Source: Litoditis marina
Taxonomy: Eukaryota > Nematoda > Chromadorea > Rhabditida > Rhabditidae
Length of the DNA: 64,000 bases
Reading direction: 5' to 3'
Assembly: GCA_964036275.1 (NCBI GenBank)
Contig: OZ038433.1
Coordinates: forward strand, 34,195,336-34,259,335
Shown here: piece by piece, positions 9,119-21,156 of the stretch
How the letters are laid out: each line of letters begins with the position of its first letter
How positions within the stretch are numbered: position 1 is the first letter of the stretch
The notes under the pieces: generated by a model
What the model saw: only the letters and a program-made list of their open reading frames with translations
The model's database searches: none
What the model was told of the DNA's origin: nothing
Translations under genes and position numbers: made by a program

Positions 9119-9161
<43 letters not shown>

Positions 9162-9290
9162 GTAAAGATAATAATGAGAGAAGTTACAGGCAGAGAGGGA
9201 GTGTGAGAAATAGATAGATAGAGAGAGGGAGAGATAGGTAGAGTGAAAGAAATAAATGGAAGGAAGGGAGAAGGGAGAGATACTTGAAGA
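8670..9290. repeat. GA-rich microsatellite tract (A1)
   Basis: Long runs of (GA)n at about 8696-8770, 8785-8822 and 9123-9150, set in 600 bases of purine-only-biased sequence on the + strand. It creates long spurious frames of alternating Arg-Glu (+) and Leu-Ser (-). It lies in the intron after exon 3. Confidence 0.95.
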
Positions 9291-9961
9291 ACGACTGTGG
9301 TTTGTGTGGCTTTTTTTCCTTTTTTGTTAACGTTCAATGACAACAATCAGACTCTGAGTGTGTATGTGTTCTGTGATGTTTCAGCAGCCAATAATGTACA
9401 CGTTCAGTATGGTTTTTGTTAACTGAATGTCAGTGAACTTTATTTCCTTTTAAGTCTCCCTTCAAGCCAATTCAATTTGATGCCGTCGCGCGCGAAATAC
9501 ACTGCGCAAATGAACAAGTTATTTTCGTGCAGGCATCTTGATTACGGTATCGAAATTTTTTGAATTAAAAATATTTGGTTTTATATTTTATTTTATTTTG
9601 GAGACTTTTACATTGTGTATTTTGGTATCCTTCATGAATATAGGTTGTAACTCATGTTTTTCAGTCGATGGGAGACTGCGTAGCATCACAGTCAAGGAAT
9701 AAAATACATTCAATGGATTTCTGAGGTAGGATAGTTTTTTTGTTTTCATCTCGTTCGTTTCGGAGAGAATGTATAACTAAATGAGCAAACGCGATGCGAT
9801 TCTTAAATTCAACCCGAGGATCATATATTTCCGAATAAACTACAAGATTGTGAAGCTGAAATAGAGCTCGTTTTTTTATTTTCTTCCCTGGGTTTCCTAT
9901 TTTGCCGAGGTATGGTTTCTATAAATGCGGGGGTCTAATGCGATGTGTGATTGCGGAACGG
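9291..9961. other. Non-coding end of unit A1
   Basis: Intronic or intergenic. Two acceptor-like sites (GATGTTTCAG near 9375-9384 and TGTTTTTCAG near 9655-9664) open only short frames without recognisable content, so I call no exons. The A2 counterpart is 17631-18298. Confidence 0.5.
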
Positions 9962-10033
9962 AACTAATGGATTCACGCTAATTTACTCTTTTGATCTCCA
10001 AATACAGTTAATTGGATGTTTTAAACTTGAACA

Positions 10034-11084
10034 GTTTCCGTAAAATTAGATTACAACTCAAAACAAACAGACACCGGTAAAGTTGTCCGAAAAGCCATGA
10101 AAATCGAACAACATGTTACTTTTTTCACCGAAAACTAGGTCTGTTTTTGATGCAAATCATTACTTATCATGTGTTTCAATGTAAAAACGCACTTTAATAG
10201 AAGCCAATTAAACAGTCACGTAAAGTTAACACTCTAATGGGATATCGTGCACTTTTGTCATTGCACGTTTCTGACTTCTGCTGTGTTTAACATGCTTCAC
10301 GTGACTGTACAATTGACTACCACTATACTCTTTGTGGATTGGTCGAGCGTTACTGGTGTATGAAAACAAAGAATTTACCTTGCTCACACTATCACTATAC
10401 CGTAAATTTCATTATTCAAAAAAAACAGAAGTAACCGAGAGCTAAACTAACCACTAATGGGCTTCCTGAAGATATTGCTGGGGGATCGGACGTGATCCGT
10501 GAAGACGGTGGACAGACACTCCGATCATCTCCTGTAAAAAGCCCTGAACAGAAGCACCACCAACTAAATAACACATATAACAAGTGAATTATGCGAAAAA
10601 GCCGGCTGATATGATTTTTCTATAAATACCCGGAGTGGCTGTTGGCATACACCCCGAATGTTGTCGGAGCATCCACAAAAATTGGAAAAACGAACTACTT
10701 TTCCGCCGAAAACGAGAGATTTTGCCTACTTTTTTATGCAAATTCATTCAAATAGTCCGATTTTATTGCAATACCGATAGAAATTCATGATTAACATCAA
10801 AATAAAAAAAACTGACCCAAAAGTTTTAGCCGGTGGATCCGGACCGACGATTCCGGCGCAAAATCGCGTTGGATTTTCCAATGCTAGAGATAGATTTCAG
10901 CACATCTGAAAATATGAATAAACTTGTTATCAGAAACCTCAACCGTCCGTAAAACTGTGTACTATATTGAAATGTACTTGAAACCCGCGATAATTCGTCT
11001 CCATAGTTGCTTGAATTGGCTTTAAACTTTCCAATTAAGATAGTGAGTAGATTCTATCCTTGAACTTGAAATAAACAACATTTA
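10034..11084. repeat. Dispersed repeat R2 in unit A2
   Basis: Copy of 1690-2740 at +8344, with the same MITE inside it. I saw no difference from the A1 copy. Confidence 0.65.
10197..10325. mobile_element. 130-bp MITE, copy 1 of unit A2
   Basis: Duplicate of 1853-1981 carried along in unit A2; flanking TA bases retained. Confidence 0.78.
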
Positions 11085-11304
11085 AGATTACGTGACAACT
11101 CCTCCCTCCCCCGTGTCGCGGCCGGACAACTCCCCATTCAACATAATTTTAGACTAATTACGGTCATTTTTCGAACTAAATACATCACATTCAGAAATAC
11201 ATAGTTTATAAAAGCTTTAGAAGATAATTAGCTCCGTAGATATTTTCCTTTGAAAAAAAACAACATGAATTAGCGATAAATTGATTCCCATTGAATAAAC
11301 TAAG

Positions 11305-11718
11305 TTGTTTGACCTCAATTTGGACATCAAAGTCATTTTTTGTGTTCAAGATATTGCTATAAAACTTATTGTTTATGGTTGTATATCCAAATCTTTTTGG
11401 AGTACTGAACTCAAAAGAAACCGAATACAAGACAAACTGACTCATCATACCTTCAACATACCTTACATTAATAAAGAAATTTTGAAAATACCTTTCAAAA
11501 AACTCATTTGCCAAACATTCAACAACATTATCCCCAATTACAAATCAGATTCATTCAAACCTAGAATAATATTCAAGTATGATGAGCCAATAAGCAAAAA
11601 GAACCTTAACTATGGAAAATTTTTAGAAAATCTCACAAATGATTCTATCAGTAATATTCTTAAATCAACATGTATATGCTCTACTAAACCTGATTGCTCT
11701 ATTAAACCTGATAGATAG
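11305..11718 (+). CDS. PLE N-terminal region, first frame (A2)
   Basis: Same as 2961-3374 in the duplicated unit, with the same frame break, so the break predates the duplication. Confidence 0.6.
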   Translation: MFDLNLDIKVIFCVQDIAIKLIVYGCISKSFWSTELKRNRIQDKLTHHTFNIPYINKEILKIPFKKLICQTFNNIIPNYKSDSFKPRIIFKYDEPISKKNLNYGKFLENLTNDSISNILKSTCICSTKPDCSIKPDR

Positions 11719-11845
11719 GCATCACAAACATATTATTACAGGAGATCCTTTAATTTTCAAAGATAAAAGTATCTATAACCTACTAATCAAGGGCAGCAAA
11801 TTCAGAATAACTGAAAACAAAATAGATCTTGAATCTTCGAAATGA
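11639..11845 (+). CDS. PLE HIITGD segment, middle frame (A2)
   Basis: Same as 3295-3501 except for one Leu-to-Ser change just before the stop. The ATGA overlap with the following frame is preserved. Confidence 0.55.
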   Translation: MILSVIFLNQHVYALLNLIALLNLIDRHHKHIITGDPLIFKDKSIYNLLIKGSKFRITENKIDLESSK

Positions 11846-13389
11846 ATATAAGCCAACAATGTGATCTCTACACTAAAGAACTGCATAAAAAATATCCTAA
11901 CTTGATAAATCTGACCACAGCTAATAAGACTATTAAAGAAATACTAAACAATAGGCTAGAAAAACAATATAATAGAGTAAAAACTGTAGACAACAATGAA
12001 ATTTGGCAAGCAGAAATCAAGGACATTCATAAACATTTTATAGTAACAGTTGCTGACAAAGCATCATCCAACTATTCCTTCATTTGCAAAAAACTATGCA
12101 TCAAAATGATGAACAAAGAAATGGGAGTATCACAACAAATTTCCAATGCCACTTACTCTACTTATACCTTAGAGAATTTGGAGTACATAGTGTTTCGTCA
12201 TCAAATCACAAATAACCTTTGGAGGATCAAAATACCTGAAACTATAAAAATTCCCAAAATATATGGTATCCCTAAACTACATAAGTACCCTATAAAATGT
12301 AGATTCATAACAGGAGCTAGAACAAGTGGTCTTAGAGATCTATCTATACAGATCCAGAAAATACTTAAACATATACGAAACCATTTCAAAAGATATTGCA
12401 ACATTATTGAAAATAGAAACAACATATCTTTATTCTGGCCCATAGATAGTAGTTATCATTTATTGAAGGAACTAAGAGATTTAAAACCCAATGAATACAA
12501 TCTTTATTCCGCAGATTTTACCAGCCTATTCACAAGTCTACCTCATAATATTGTCACATATAATATTAATCAATTACTAGAACTTTGCTTTAACAATGCC
12601 GGTAATGAAATCAAATATATAACTACAACTTACAAGAAAACATTCTACACAACTAATATAAGTAATATAAAGGATAGCCATAGTTTTTCCATTAACCAAA
12701 TCAAAAACCTTATAAGCTATATCTTAAACAATAGTTTTGCCAGATACGGAGAGTCCATTTTTAAACAAACAGCTGGCATACCACAAGGTAATAACGCATC
12801 TCCTCTATTAGCAGATTTAACATTAGCTTACATGGAATACAAATTTGTTATGGCCAACCAAGAAAAATTTAAAAAATATAACATTCGATGTTTCCGTTAT
12901 ATGGATGATTTACTACTCATTTACAAACCAAATCAATCTGAAACTATAAGAAATTTTTCAGATATATACAATAACCAACTACAACTGGAGAAAACCAATG
13001 AAAATACATATTCCTGTAATTATCTAGATCTAAATATCAACCTAGAAAATCTAGGTGAGAAATGCATTACTAAACTATATAATAAAACTGATGATTACCA
13101 GTTCAAAATTCAGAGATATCCACATGTTAAATCTAACATACCTCTACAAATTGGTTTAAATACTATCACAGGGGAATTAGTTAGATTTTCCAGAAGCTGT
13201 TCTAAAATTGAGGATTTCATTGAAAGAGTAAAAAATTTAATAAAAGACTTCGAAACAAATGAGTTCCCATCAACTATAACCATTAACAGAATAGTCAGAG
13301 TAATCAAAAACAACGACCTAATCAAATATAAATACAACTCTAACAAAATGAAAGAATACTGTCTTTATTTAAAAACACAGAAAACCTGA
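11842..13389 (+). CDS. Penelope-like reverse transcriptase (A2)
   Basis: Identical in predicted protein to the frame at 3498-5045, with all motifs and catalytic residues kept. Confidence 0.88.
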   Translation: MNISQQCDLYTKELHKKYPNLINLTTANKTIKEILNNRLEKQYNRVKTVDNNEIWQAEIKDIHKHFIVTVADKASSNYSFICKKLCIKMMNKEMGVSQQISNATYSTYTLENLEYIVFRHQITNNLWRIKIPETIKIPKIYGIPKLHKYPIKCRFITGARTSGLRDLSIQIQKILKHIRNHFKRYCNIIENRNNISLFWPIDSSYHLLKELRDLKPNEYNLYSADFTSLFTSLPHNIVTYNINQLLELCFNNAGNEIKYITTTYKKTFYTTNISNIKDSHSFSINQIKNLISYILNNSFARYGESIFKQTAGIPQGNNASPLLADLTLAYMEYKFVMANQEKFKKYNIRCFRYMDDLLLIYKPNQSETIRNFSDIYNNQLQLEKTNENTYSCNYLDLNINLENLGEKCITKLYNKTDDYQFKIQRYPHVKSNIPLQIGLNTITGELVRFSRSCSKIEDFIERVKNLIKDFETNEFPSTITINRIVRVIKNNDLIKYKYNSNKMKEYCLYLKTQKT

Positions 13390-13674
13390 ATGTTAACATT
13401 TATACCACACCTTTCCTATATTTATTATAACTGAGTCACCACACTATGTACTTCCACCAAACTACAAGCATAGGTCAAGGTAGATCAAATATTGTGTATA
13501 TAAGAAGGCAATACAAACACACCAGACCACTACTCCTCTGTCTGTATTCCTAGCCTACCACTATTTTTCTCACAACAAATGGACATAAACAGGTACATTT
13601 ACGGTTCTTACTGGTTATTAGGTGTTTTTTGTTCTTTTTCAAAAACCATTTACTAGTCGTTTTTCAGTTATGTT

Positions 13675-13753
13675 CTAGTCGGAGGGATCTCCTGAAGATG
13701 CCTCAACCTCCGACTAGAATTGCATCGTCGAGATTCGGAGGCGAAACGATGCA
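13675..13753 (+). ncRNA. Hammerhead-like ribozyme core in two hairpins (A2)
   Basis: Base-for-base copy of 5331-5409 at +8344. Two copies 8.3 kb apart on one strand could also pair with each other in a long transcript. Confidence 0.55.
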
Positions 13754-14115
13754 CTAATTTAACCTCTACACTTTACTTAGCACACATTAACAACATGACT
13801 TCTTCTTTTCTTATTTAGTTAACTAAGAATATATTTACTTTTGAATTACATCTAAACCTTTTAACATGTACCTATTAACATCACCTATTACTTGTTTTTC
13901 TAATGAACAACAATGTGAGTTGCAAAAAGGACTACAGGAATTGTGCGAAAACTTGTGTGCAAAACAGGCTAATGTAGATAGAAGGAAATAGAAAAGTTGC
14001 CGTAAAGGTTTCGCAATTAAATATGTTTTGAATGCACCTGCAAACCCTAATTAACGTGGATCGAACTCTCAGAATTTTTCAAGAAACCGACATCATCTTT
14101 GTTGATGGAATAGTA

Positions 14116-14245
14116 TACTGTTGGTCATTTGCACAGTCACGTGAAACATGTTAAACACAGCAGAAATCAGAAACGTACAATGACCAAGTGCACGATGCTT
14201 CATTAGAATGCTAACTTTACGCGACTATTCAATTGATTTCTACTA
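14116..14245. mobile_element. 130-bp MITE, copy 2 of unit A2
   Basis: Duplicate of 5772-5901 at +8344. Confidence 0.73.
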
Positions 14246-14538
14246 TACACACTTGGACCTATAGACAAATTGTTCGAGAATAATTGGTTAGGAGTGGAAA
14301 CAAGTAAGCCAAAAAATTAGTCAGCCGATGTCTGAGAAACATTATGAACCGTTGCTCAGTTTTTCGTGTAATATATAACTGACCATTTGAGTAAAATGTA
14401 GTCCGGAGTTGATAAGCAAAATGCTACTACCTGCAAATTGATATTGAAAGCTACAATTTTGTGATCAAACAATGATGAAATATATGTTACGGAGTTGCAT
14501 AGCTTTGTCCCAGAGTAGAACCTAATGGAGTGGCATGT

Positions 14539-14796
14539 ATGTCTCATCAGCAGCCCTCACAGAATCCTTCTGGATGCGGTAACTCACCCCCGGAAGATTC
14601 CGTCAAACCTCTTGAAAATCTCGAAAACTCAAAAATTGTAAGAGTAATTTCACTATTTTACTGTTTTTTTATTCACATATTCCGAATATAGTTTCTATTC
14701 ACAACAAAATCAAACAAGCTTGCTATGAAACGCAAACAAGAACACCAACGTGAACTTCAAAGTCAACTACTTACCGACATAAATTGTGTATGCGAG
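14539..14796 (+). CDS. Possible two-exon start of a small unknown gene (A2)
   Basis: Copy of 6195-6452: exons 14539-14637 and 14692-14796, same frame and splice sites. Confidence 0.3.
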
Positions 14797-15552
14797 GTGA
14801 TGTTATGGTCGTCGCCAACGGAAAGGCGGGAGGGTACTGTATATCTCACTTTCCGCTGTGTACGCACACATATCCTCTACTGCAAGGATTGCCGAGTATG
14901 TAATCTCATAGCGCAGTGATTTGCGTCCTGCTACGAATCTTTTGCTCGTAGGTTCGATTCTGGCGAGAGGCAAAATTTGTAAATTTGGCACCCACTATAT
15001 GAGATTTGTTCTAATTCTAGCTCGGCTAAGCGGTTTCGATATGAAAACGTCCTGTTCATTGTTCTGTTACCTGACACCGAAAACAGGAATCGCTCTTCAT
15101 AGCGCCAGATACAATCTTTTAGCCTCGACGATTTCATGCGTTGAGAGAACTCTCCTTGATCATTGAAAACGTTTTGATTCGTTTCATATTTTTTCTTTCG
15201 ACTGCGTCTTTTCTATAATATATTGTCGATTCTCTTATTGATTCCAATACGAGATATGATCGTTATCTTTCCTATACAGCTTTATTCATTTTGTTGTGTT
15301 ATTAACAATGGGTTTTATTCTTTGTCACAATTTCCATATGGCCCAAAAAAGAAACGTTATAACTTTTATAGTTGCGAACAAAAAAAACCAATTGGGGTTG
15401 TGAAAAATCGTTACTTAGATTGCATCATGCTGTTTTTCGTTCACCTCATTTGGTACTTTAAACTTCAAACACAACAAAAACAACGGAAAAATGAATGCTA
15501 CTATAACTAATCATAAAAATTGTAAACACCACAAAACCTTTCTTCAGTTTTC

Positions 15553-16491
15553 ATGCGGTTCCGGTATGCGATATACACAATTGTTATAACTGTACTATTT
15601 TATTTGGCCTATCGGATAGAATTTCGTCGGCGAGCGAACTACCATGCGTAAGTTGTTTAAGTTCGAAAGTTTTTATATTATGAATATTATTAGAATCAGC
15701 AACTTTGGTATGGCCTCATTTTTGAGTAATAGGTTCTACCCACAGGCAGCAGAGATGTTCACCGACACTACGATAATGATGCTTACTGTTTCAATTTAGT
15801 TTTTGGAATATATTACCTTAAAATAGTTTGCGTTTCTTGCAAAACAGTTTAAAACTTTACCGTTTCTGAAGTTTCAGTTCCACCATGGTCCATCACGTGT
15901 CCTCTTCTTTAGCGGCGCGACATCTTCCCAAGAAGGGTCGATTATTCTGTTGGGTGGGAACGTCACCGAAATACTACAAAACGAGGGTGAGTGGTGAGAA
16001 TCATGATACATTCTCAACTATGTCATCCCTGTGACACGTTTGTGATTCGCAGTTACCGCTGCATTCATCACACTAGTGAAGGAGGTTCCGTAGAAAATAT
16101 TTCATTTTTAGTTGGCCTGAAAGAAATAAATTTTTGGTAGACCGCAGATTGTGGCAAATCACCGTGTTATTGATTGAGCCACGGTTTTTTCGCACTCGGC
16201 TTCCGTCGCTGCTCAGATGAGCACTTGTTGGACTCATTGACAGTTTTACACTAGAACACTTCTTTCATTGCTTTGAAAAAAGTTCAGGTTCTCGCCGTGA
16301 ATGAAACCTGGCTGCCGCGTTGTGACCACGGTGAATTCTTCACCGCTCAGCCAATAGGAGACGAATCGATACCGTATTCTACCGTATTCAATGAAATGGG
16401 CGATGGCTATACCGAACTATTCTACAAGAGTAGATACGCTTTCTATCACATCTACACTCAGATATCGTCGGAGTTCGATTGGTACTTTAAG
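15553..16491 (+). CDS. T-synthase-like glycosyltransferase, exons 1-3, unit A2
   Basis: Exons 15553-15647, 15878-15986 and 16288-16491, identical in sequence to the A1 copy. Being nearer, this copy needs only a 5.3-kb intron to reach exon 4 at 21797, against 13.6 kb for A1, so it is the likelier 5' end of a B1 transcript. If both are transcribed, two transcripts would encode the same protein. Confidence 0.85.
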
Positions 16492-16531
16492 GTGAGTATT
16501 ATAGTCTTCATTTCATAAACAAAGACAGCTA

Positions 16532-16655
16532 TGCTGTAAGTCAATTGCATAGTAAGACATGTTAAACACAGCAGAACTCAGAAACGTGCAATGACAAAGT
16601 GCACGACGCCTCATTAGAGTGCTTATTCACATGACTATTCATTTTACTCCTAGTA
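16532..16655. mobile_element. 130-bp MITE, copy 3 of unit A2
   Basis: Duplicate of 8188-8311 at +8344, inside the intron after exon 3 of the second 5' half of the T-synthase-like gene. Confidence 0.68.
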
Positions 16656-17013
16656 TAACGACCCGTTGACCACATATGAAACAACTGGTCTTTGAAATAA
16701 TTGCAGCTAAGAGAGAGAGGAGGGGGAATGTAGATCAAAACCAAGCAGACACGCAGACCATGGGAGTGGACCTCGTCCTTTGCCAAATTTATCGCACTCT
16801 GAGAAGATTTTGCCGAGTGCCTGCACGGTTACGCCCCTTTTTGCTAAGCCCCGCCCATTTGCCGACTGGTTGCGCTCTACTTGCACCCTACCGGCACACT
16901 TGGCTTTGCGACCAGTCGGCATTTGCAGCGCGTTTAGTCGTCAGAAATCAAAGGGTGATTTCGTTGGCTATTCTTACTGAGAAAACGGTGGGAGACAGAG
17001 GAAAGGAGAGAGG

Positions 17014-17053
17014 AATAAGGAAGTGGAGAAGAAGCCAAGAGAGAGAAAGAGAG

Positions 17054-17108
<55 letters not shown>

Positions 17109-17118
17109 AAGAAGCTAT

Positions 17119-17163
<45 letters not shown>

Positions 17164-17458
17164 AAGAGGGAGAGAGAGTGAAAATGAGAGGCAAAGGGGT
17201 AAGAAATATAAGATGGGAGTTGAGAGAGAGGAATAAAAAACAGGAGGGAGTGAGATAGAAAACGAACATACAGATATAGTGAGGCGAGTGAGAGAGAGAG
17301 AGGGGAGAGAGACGTATAGAGCGAGAGAGGTGTGACAGAGAGCGACAGAGAGAGAGGCGAGGGAGTGAGAGATAGGAGACGAGAGTTGAGAGAAAGGAAA
17401 AGAGAGACGGAGTTAGTGAGAAAGAAAGCGAAAAGATGGAGGGAGTAAGAACGTGAGC

Positions 17459-17501
<43 letters not shown>

Positions 17502-17630
17502 GTAAAGATAATAATGAGAGAAGTTACAGGCAGAGAGGGAGTGTGAGAAATAGATAGATAGAGAGAGGGAGAGATAGGTAGAGTGAAAGAAATAAATGGA
17601 AGGAAGGGAGAAGGGAGAGATACTTGAAGA
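17014..17630. repeat. GA-rich microsatellite tract (A2)
   Basis: As at 8670-9290 but four bases shorter in total: the first GA run is shorter and the second run is longer. These length changes are among the few differences between A1 and A2. Confidence 0.95.
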
Positions 17631-18530
17631 ACGACTGTGGTTTGTGTGGCTTTTTTTCCTTTTTTGTTAACGTTCAATGACAACAATCAGACTCTGAGTG
17701 TGTATGTGTTCTGTGATGTTTCAGCAGCCAATAATGTACACGTTCAGTATGGTTTTTGTTAACTGAATGTCAGTGAACTTTATTTCCTTTTAAGTCTCCC
17801 TTCAAGCCAATTCAATTTGATGCCGTCGCGCGCGAAATACACTGCGCAAATGAACAAGTTATTTTCGTGCAGGCATCTTGATTACGGTATCGAAATTTTT
17901 TGAATTAAAAATATTTGGTTTTATATTTTATTTTATTTTGGAGACTTTTACATTGTGTATTTTGGTATCCTTCATGAATATAGGTTGTAACTCATGTTTT
18001 TCAGTCGATGGGAGACTGCGTAGCATCACAGTCAAGGAATAAAATACATTCAATGGATTTCTGAGGTAGGATAGTTTTTTTGTTTTCATCTCGTTCGTTT
18101 CGGAGAGAATGTATAACTAAATGAGCAAACGCGATGCGATTCTTAAATTCAACCCGAGGATCATATATTTCCGAATAAACTACAAGATTGTGAAGCTGAA
18201 ATAGAGCTCGTTTTTTTATTTTCTTCCCTGGGTTTCCTATTTTGCCGAGGTATGGTTTCTATAAATGCGGGGGTCTAATGCGATGTGTGATTGCGGAATT
18301 GAACGTTTTTTTTTTCTGTGAAATCTGAAAATCATAATTTTTCCGTGTTCAAATATAAAATCTGACTACTCGAACAGTCGGGCCTTTCTACCTTTCTAGT
18401 GTATCGTGACGAAGTAACGTTTTCAATGAAAAAAAAATCCTTAGTTGATGTAAACATCTGTGTTTTGTTTGAGAAACTTTTCATTTTCTATGATTTGAAG
18501 TTAGTTCAAAGCATAAGTTTCTATTTGCAG

Positions 18531-20999
18531 AGGGTCATCTCTTTTATCTTGCGACGTCAGCACTTTCCGACGATGATGGACTTTTCTTTTTCGATGAAGG
18601 ATTGTCTTTCTGGGTCTGGCAGCCCATAAGGAGAAGTGAGTGGATTTTCCCTTTCCCGTATTAAGGTTAATTATACTTAACATCCATCAATATGTAATGT
18701 TTGTTTGTTAAGACGGTTAGCACCTTAGCACTATAGATTGGTGAAAACTATTAATAGTTGATTGTGCCCCGTTTACTGTTGGAAAGCTGTGACTTTTTGA
18801 TTCATTTTGAGAAATTTTCGAAAAAAGAGACGCACCCCACGTTTCTCGTTTCATACCTAAATACTAGAGTTGTGCACAAGCTGTGGTTGAAAACCATTAA
18901 ACAGCACGGGTATAGCTTACATTATTCTCGTATGACCATGATCATGAAAAAGTGGCGAAGAAAGCCAAACACTTAAGTAAACGGGCTGTTCATCTTGCAA
19001 AATATATTCTGGGCCTCGTTTCTGCGGAAACGACAAAATATTGACACAGTTTCCGCAAAAATTCGGACTTAAAATGATGACATTTGAGGGTTTCATTTCA
19101 AATTAAAGTTTGGATCCCCTTCTTGGAAATAAAAGACTAACCTAGCTGGATTGTGAGGGTGACTATAAGACGAGGTTAGCTCAAATATTTACGCTGTTTC
19201 ACGTGGATCCTGCTCTCGCTGGACACTGAACAGTTATGAAAATGTATTGCTCAGTTTTCCAACTAGTTAATTTTTGCTATGTTCTTCCGTTCATCGATGG
19301 ACTGACTGTTAAGTTACAGGATCAGTTACTACTGAATTCCCAATGTTATTTTCCATGATTTGCAGAGGTATCGTTCCTTGGTAACTGGCTGTCGAGCGAT
19401 ACCAAGAGCAGATCGGTGGTGGCAGACAACGAAGGTCGTCATACAGCTGTAGTACTGAATACAGGTGAGTGTGGCATATTGGGTTATTTTGAGCTATAGT
19501 GATATGTACTATCTTTGAAAATATACTTGACATTCACGTAGAACGTTGCTCGAATGGGCAGCAAGAAAATTGAGAAAAGCGCTCTCTTTTCGTCAGGCAC
19601 AGAAAGAGCCTTTTTTTATGGTTATGACGTTGTCTTATCTTAGACGGAATAGCGGTTCATTTCTATACTTCTATACAGTAATCATACGTTATCGGTGGGT
19701 GACTTCAGGCCAGGGTTAAGGCTGAAATGAGTTTTTTTTTCACCCATACAAAGTACTAAAAGACAGGCAGGCTGTCAATTTTTAATTATAAAGAAAACTT
19801 TTATAGAGCCAGTTTGCATCCACCAACAAAGTAGTTCGAATAGTCATAAAAATCTCAAAATGGGTCCGTTTTTCGCCAAATATGGGGTAAATGGTCTTGT
19901 TTTGATGTAAAATCATGATGTCTCATGTATTTCGTATTCGAAATGAAAAAAATAGCTTTCTCTTGGATGATAGTCACACTACTACCAGAGAGATATGAGG
20001 TCTTACGGTATAGACTATGTAATAACCAGAAATTATTATTTTCTGGTCTCATAACATCATACCCGCTCTGGTACAATCGTACAATCGTCCATCACATAGG
20101 CCTCAATTTTAACACGAGTTTTTATAATCATACACTACTTCACTTTTTCAAATCAAACTATCAAAATTGTCATCCCTACATTACGTCCTTTCTCCTTTTA
20201 CAGATCCTTCACTCAAGTCCAGCAGCCAGTACCAGCTCAGAACCAGCATCCACAACAGGCGTGAGTATATACTATTCTTTTTTTCTTTTCGAACTGTGTT
20301 CCTGAATCTCACTTTTCTGGTTTTGTTTTTATCTAAAGCATATCAGTTTAGCTGGCTCACATTTTTTCGACATTCAGTTCTTTTACCCCAATACAGTAGT
20401 TGGAGAAGGGCAGAATAGGATTCAAAAATTATTATCCTCCTCGCCAAAAAAATGAAAAGATGGCCTACTTTGATGTAAAATCATAATGTCTCGTGTATTG
20501 GAACCAAAAACAAGTTCGTTTTTGTAGCTTAGTTTACTGGTGTGTGCCAGTTCTTTTTTAACGTTACTCGAGAGAACCTAGGCTTCACGATATATAAATC
20601 TCTGTAATCACTAGTTTCAGGGTCCGTACTCTCTACTGCGATCCAGGGCTGTTTAAACAACGTAATGACAAGGTGTGTTACTAATTTTTCAATATTTCTT
20701 TCATTTGGTTTGTACTAAAAGTTATGGCCCTTACAAGTTTCTTTTGTTCTATATCTCGCTCCTCCGAGCGATACAGACGTGGAACATTGGAATGCGTGCT
20801 TCTGAAGTGAAATATCGCCAGTCCCACCTAATGTCGTATTCACGAAGTGAGAAACAAGATGAATATATGCATAAAGCCAAATACTAAATTGTATAGAATT
20901 TACTAGACGATCTTTTTTTCTTTAAACTATCTTACTTTCGAATGGCATTTTTCGTTACAGTAATCCGACATTTTCAGCACTGAGCGGCAACGCTGGTGA
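18531..20999 (+). CDS. Unrecognised multi-exon gene, last five exons
   Basis: Exons 18531-18635, 19366-19464, 20204-20260, 20621-20672 and 20978-20999 each have a good acceptor (TTTGCAG, TTTGCAG, TTTACAG, TTTCAG, TTTCAG) and donor (GTGAGT three times, then GTGTGT), and phases 1, 1, 1 and 2 join without a break to a TGA at 20997-20999. The joined reading runs GHLFYLATSALSDDDG, then LFFFDEGLSFWVWQPIRR, then VSFLGNWLSSDTKSRS, and ends STERQRW. An AATAAA lies 150 bases after the stop. I do not recognise the protein. The first exon needs one base from an upstream exon that I could not find, and it does not join in phase to exon 3 at 16491. As placed, the gene would be nested in the long intron of the T-synthase-like gene, on the same strand. 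Confidence 0.55.
19800..20560. repeat. Two fragments of the R1/R2 repeat family in introns
   Basis: TTTTGATGTAAAATCATGATGTC (near 19895) and CTTTGATGTAAAATCATAATG (near 20468), each preceded by a CGCCAAA-type block and followed by a CATGTATT/CGTGTATT block, match the order seen in R1 (66-150) and R2 (1780-1850). They lie on either side of the exon at 20204-20260. Confidence 0.45.
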
Positions 21000-21150
21000 T
21001 GTCATCTCGTTGGCTTTGATATCAGGAGATCACTTCAAATATGTTATTTATTATTGTATCCAATGTTTCCATTGTTATGTAGTCATGTTTGTCATCTTAT
21101 TTATACTGTTACTGTGAATCTCGTTCTCTTGTTTTTGTTTGTTTTAAAAG

Positions 21151-21156
21151 AATAAA
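21151..21156 (+). terminator. Polyadenylation signal of the unrecognised gene
   Basis: AATAAA followed by AATAAAAG, 152 bases after the TGA at 20999. Confidence 0.5.

Larger units (their letters stand above)
1618..9958. repeat. Tandem unit A1 (8.34 kb)
   Basis: The sequence from AACTAATGGATTCACG (1618) to GTGATTGCGGAA (9958) recurs at 9962-18298 with an offset of 8344 bases, falling to 8340 after the GA tract. The differences I noticed are one T/C at 3497/11841, one A/G at 7733/16077, and GA-tract length. Identity this high over 8.3 kb means a very recent duplication or an unresolved assembly duplication. Confidence 0.95.
11214..13794 (+). mobile_element. Penelope-like retroelement, unit A2
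   Basis: Copy of 2870-5450 at +8344, present because the whole unit was duplicated and not because of a separate insertion. One base differs (T to C at 11841) and changes the last-but-one residue of the middle frame from Leu to Ser. Confidence 0.8.
9962..18298. repeat. Tandem unit A2 (second copy of A1)
   Basis: Near-exact second copy of 1618-9958, starting three bases after A1 ends. It leaves the shared sequence at GCGGAA|TTGAACG. All internal features of A1 recur here at +8344 (or +8340 after the GA tract). Confidence 0.95.

Noticed and set aside
8332..9346. Long Arg-Glu and Leu-Ser frames on both strands, also at 16676-17686
   Set aside because: Direct product of the GA microsatellite; no splice or coding signals.
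9655..9725. Exon after TGTTTTTCAG in the tail of unit A1
   Set aside because: Opens about 20 codons to a stop with no resemblance to the T-synthase family and no partner exon in phase.
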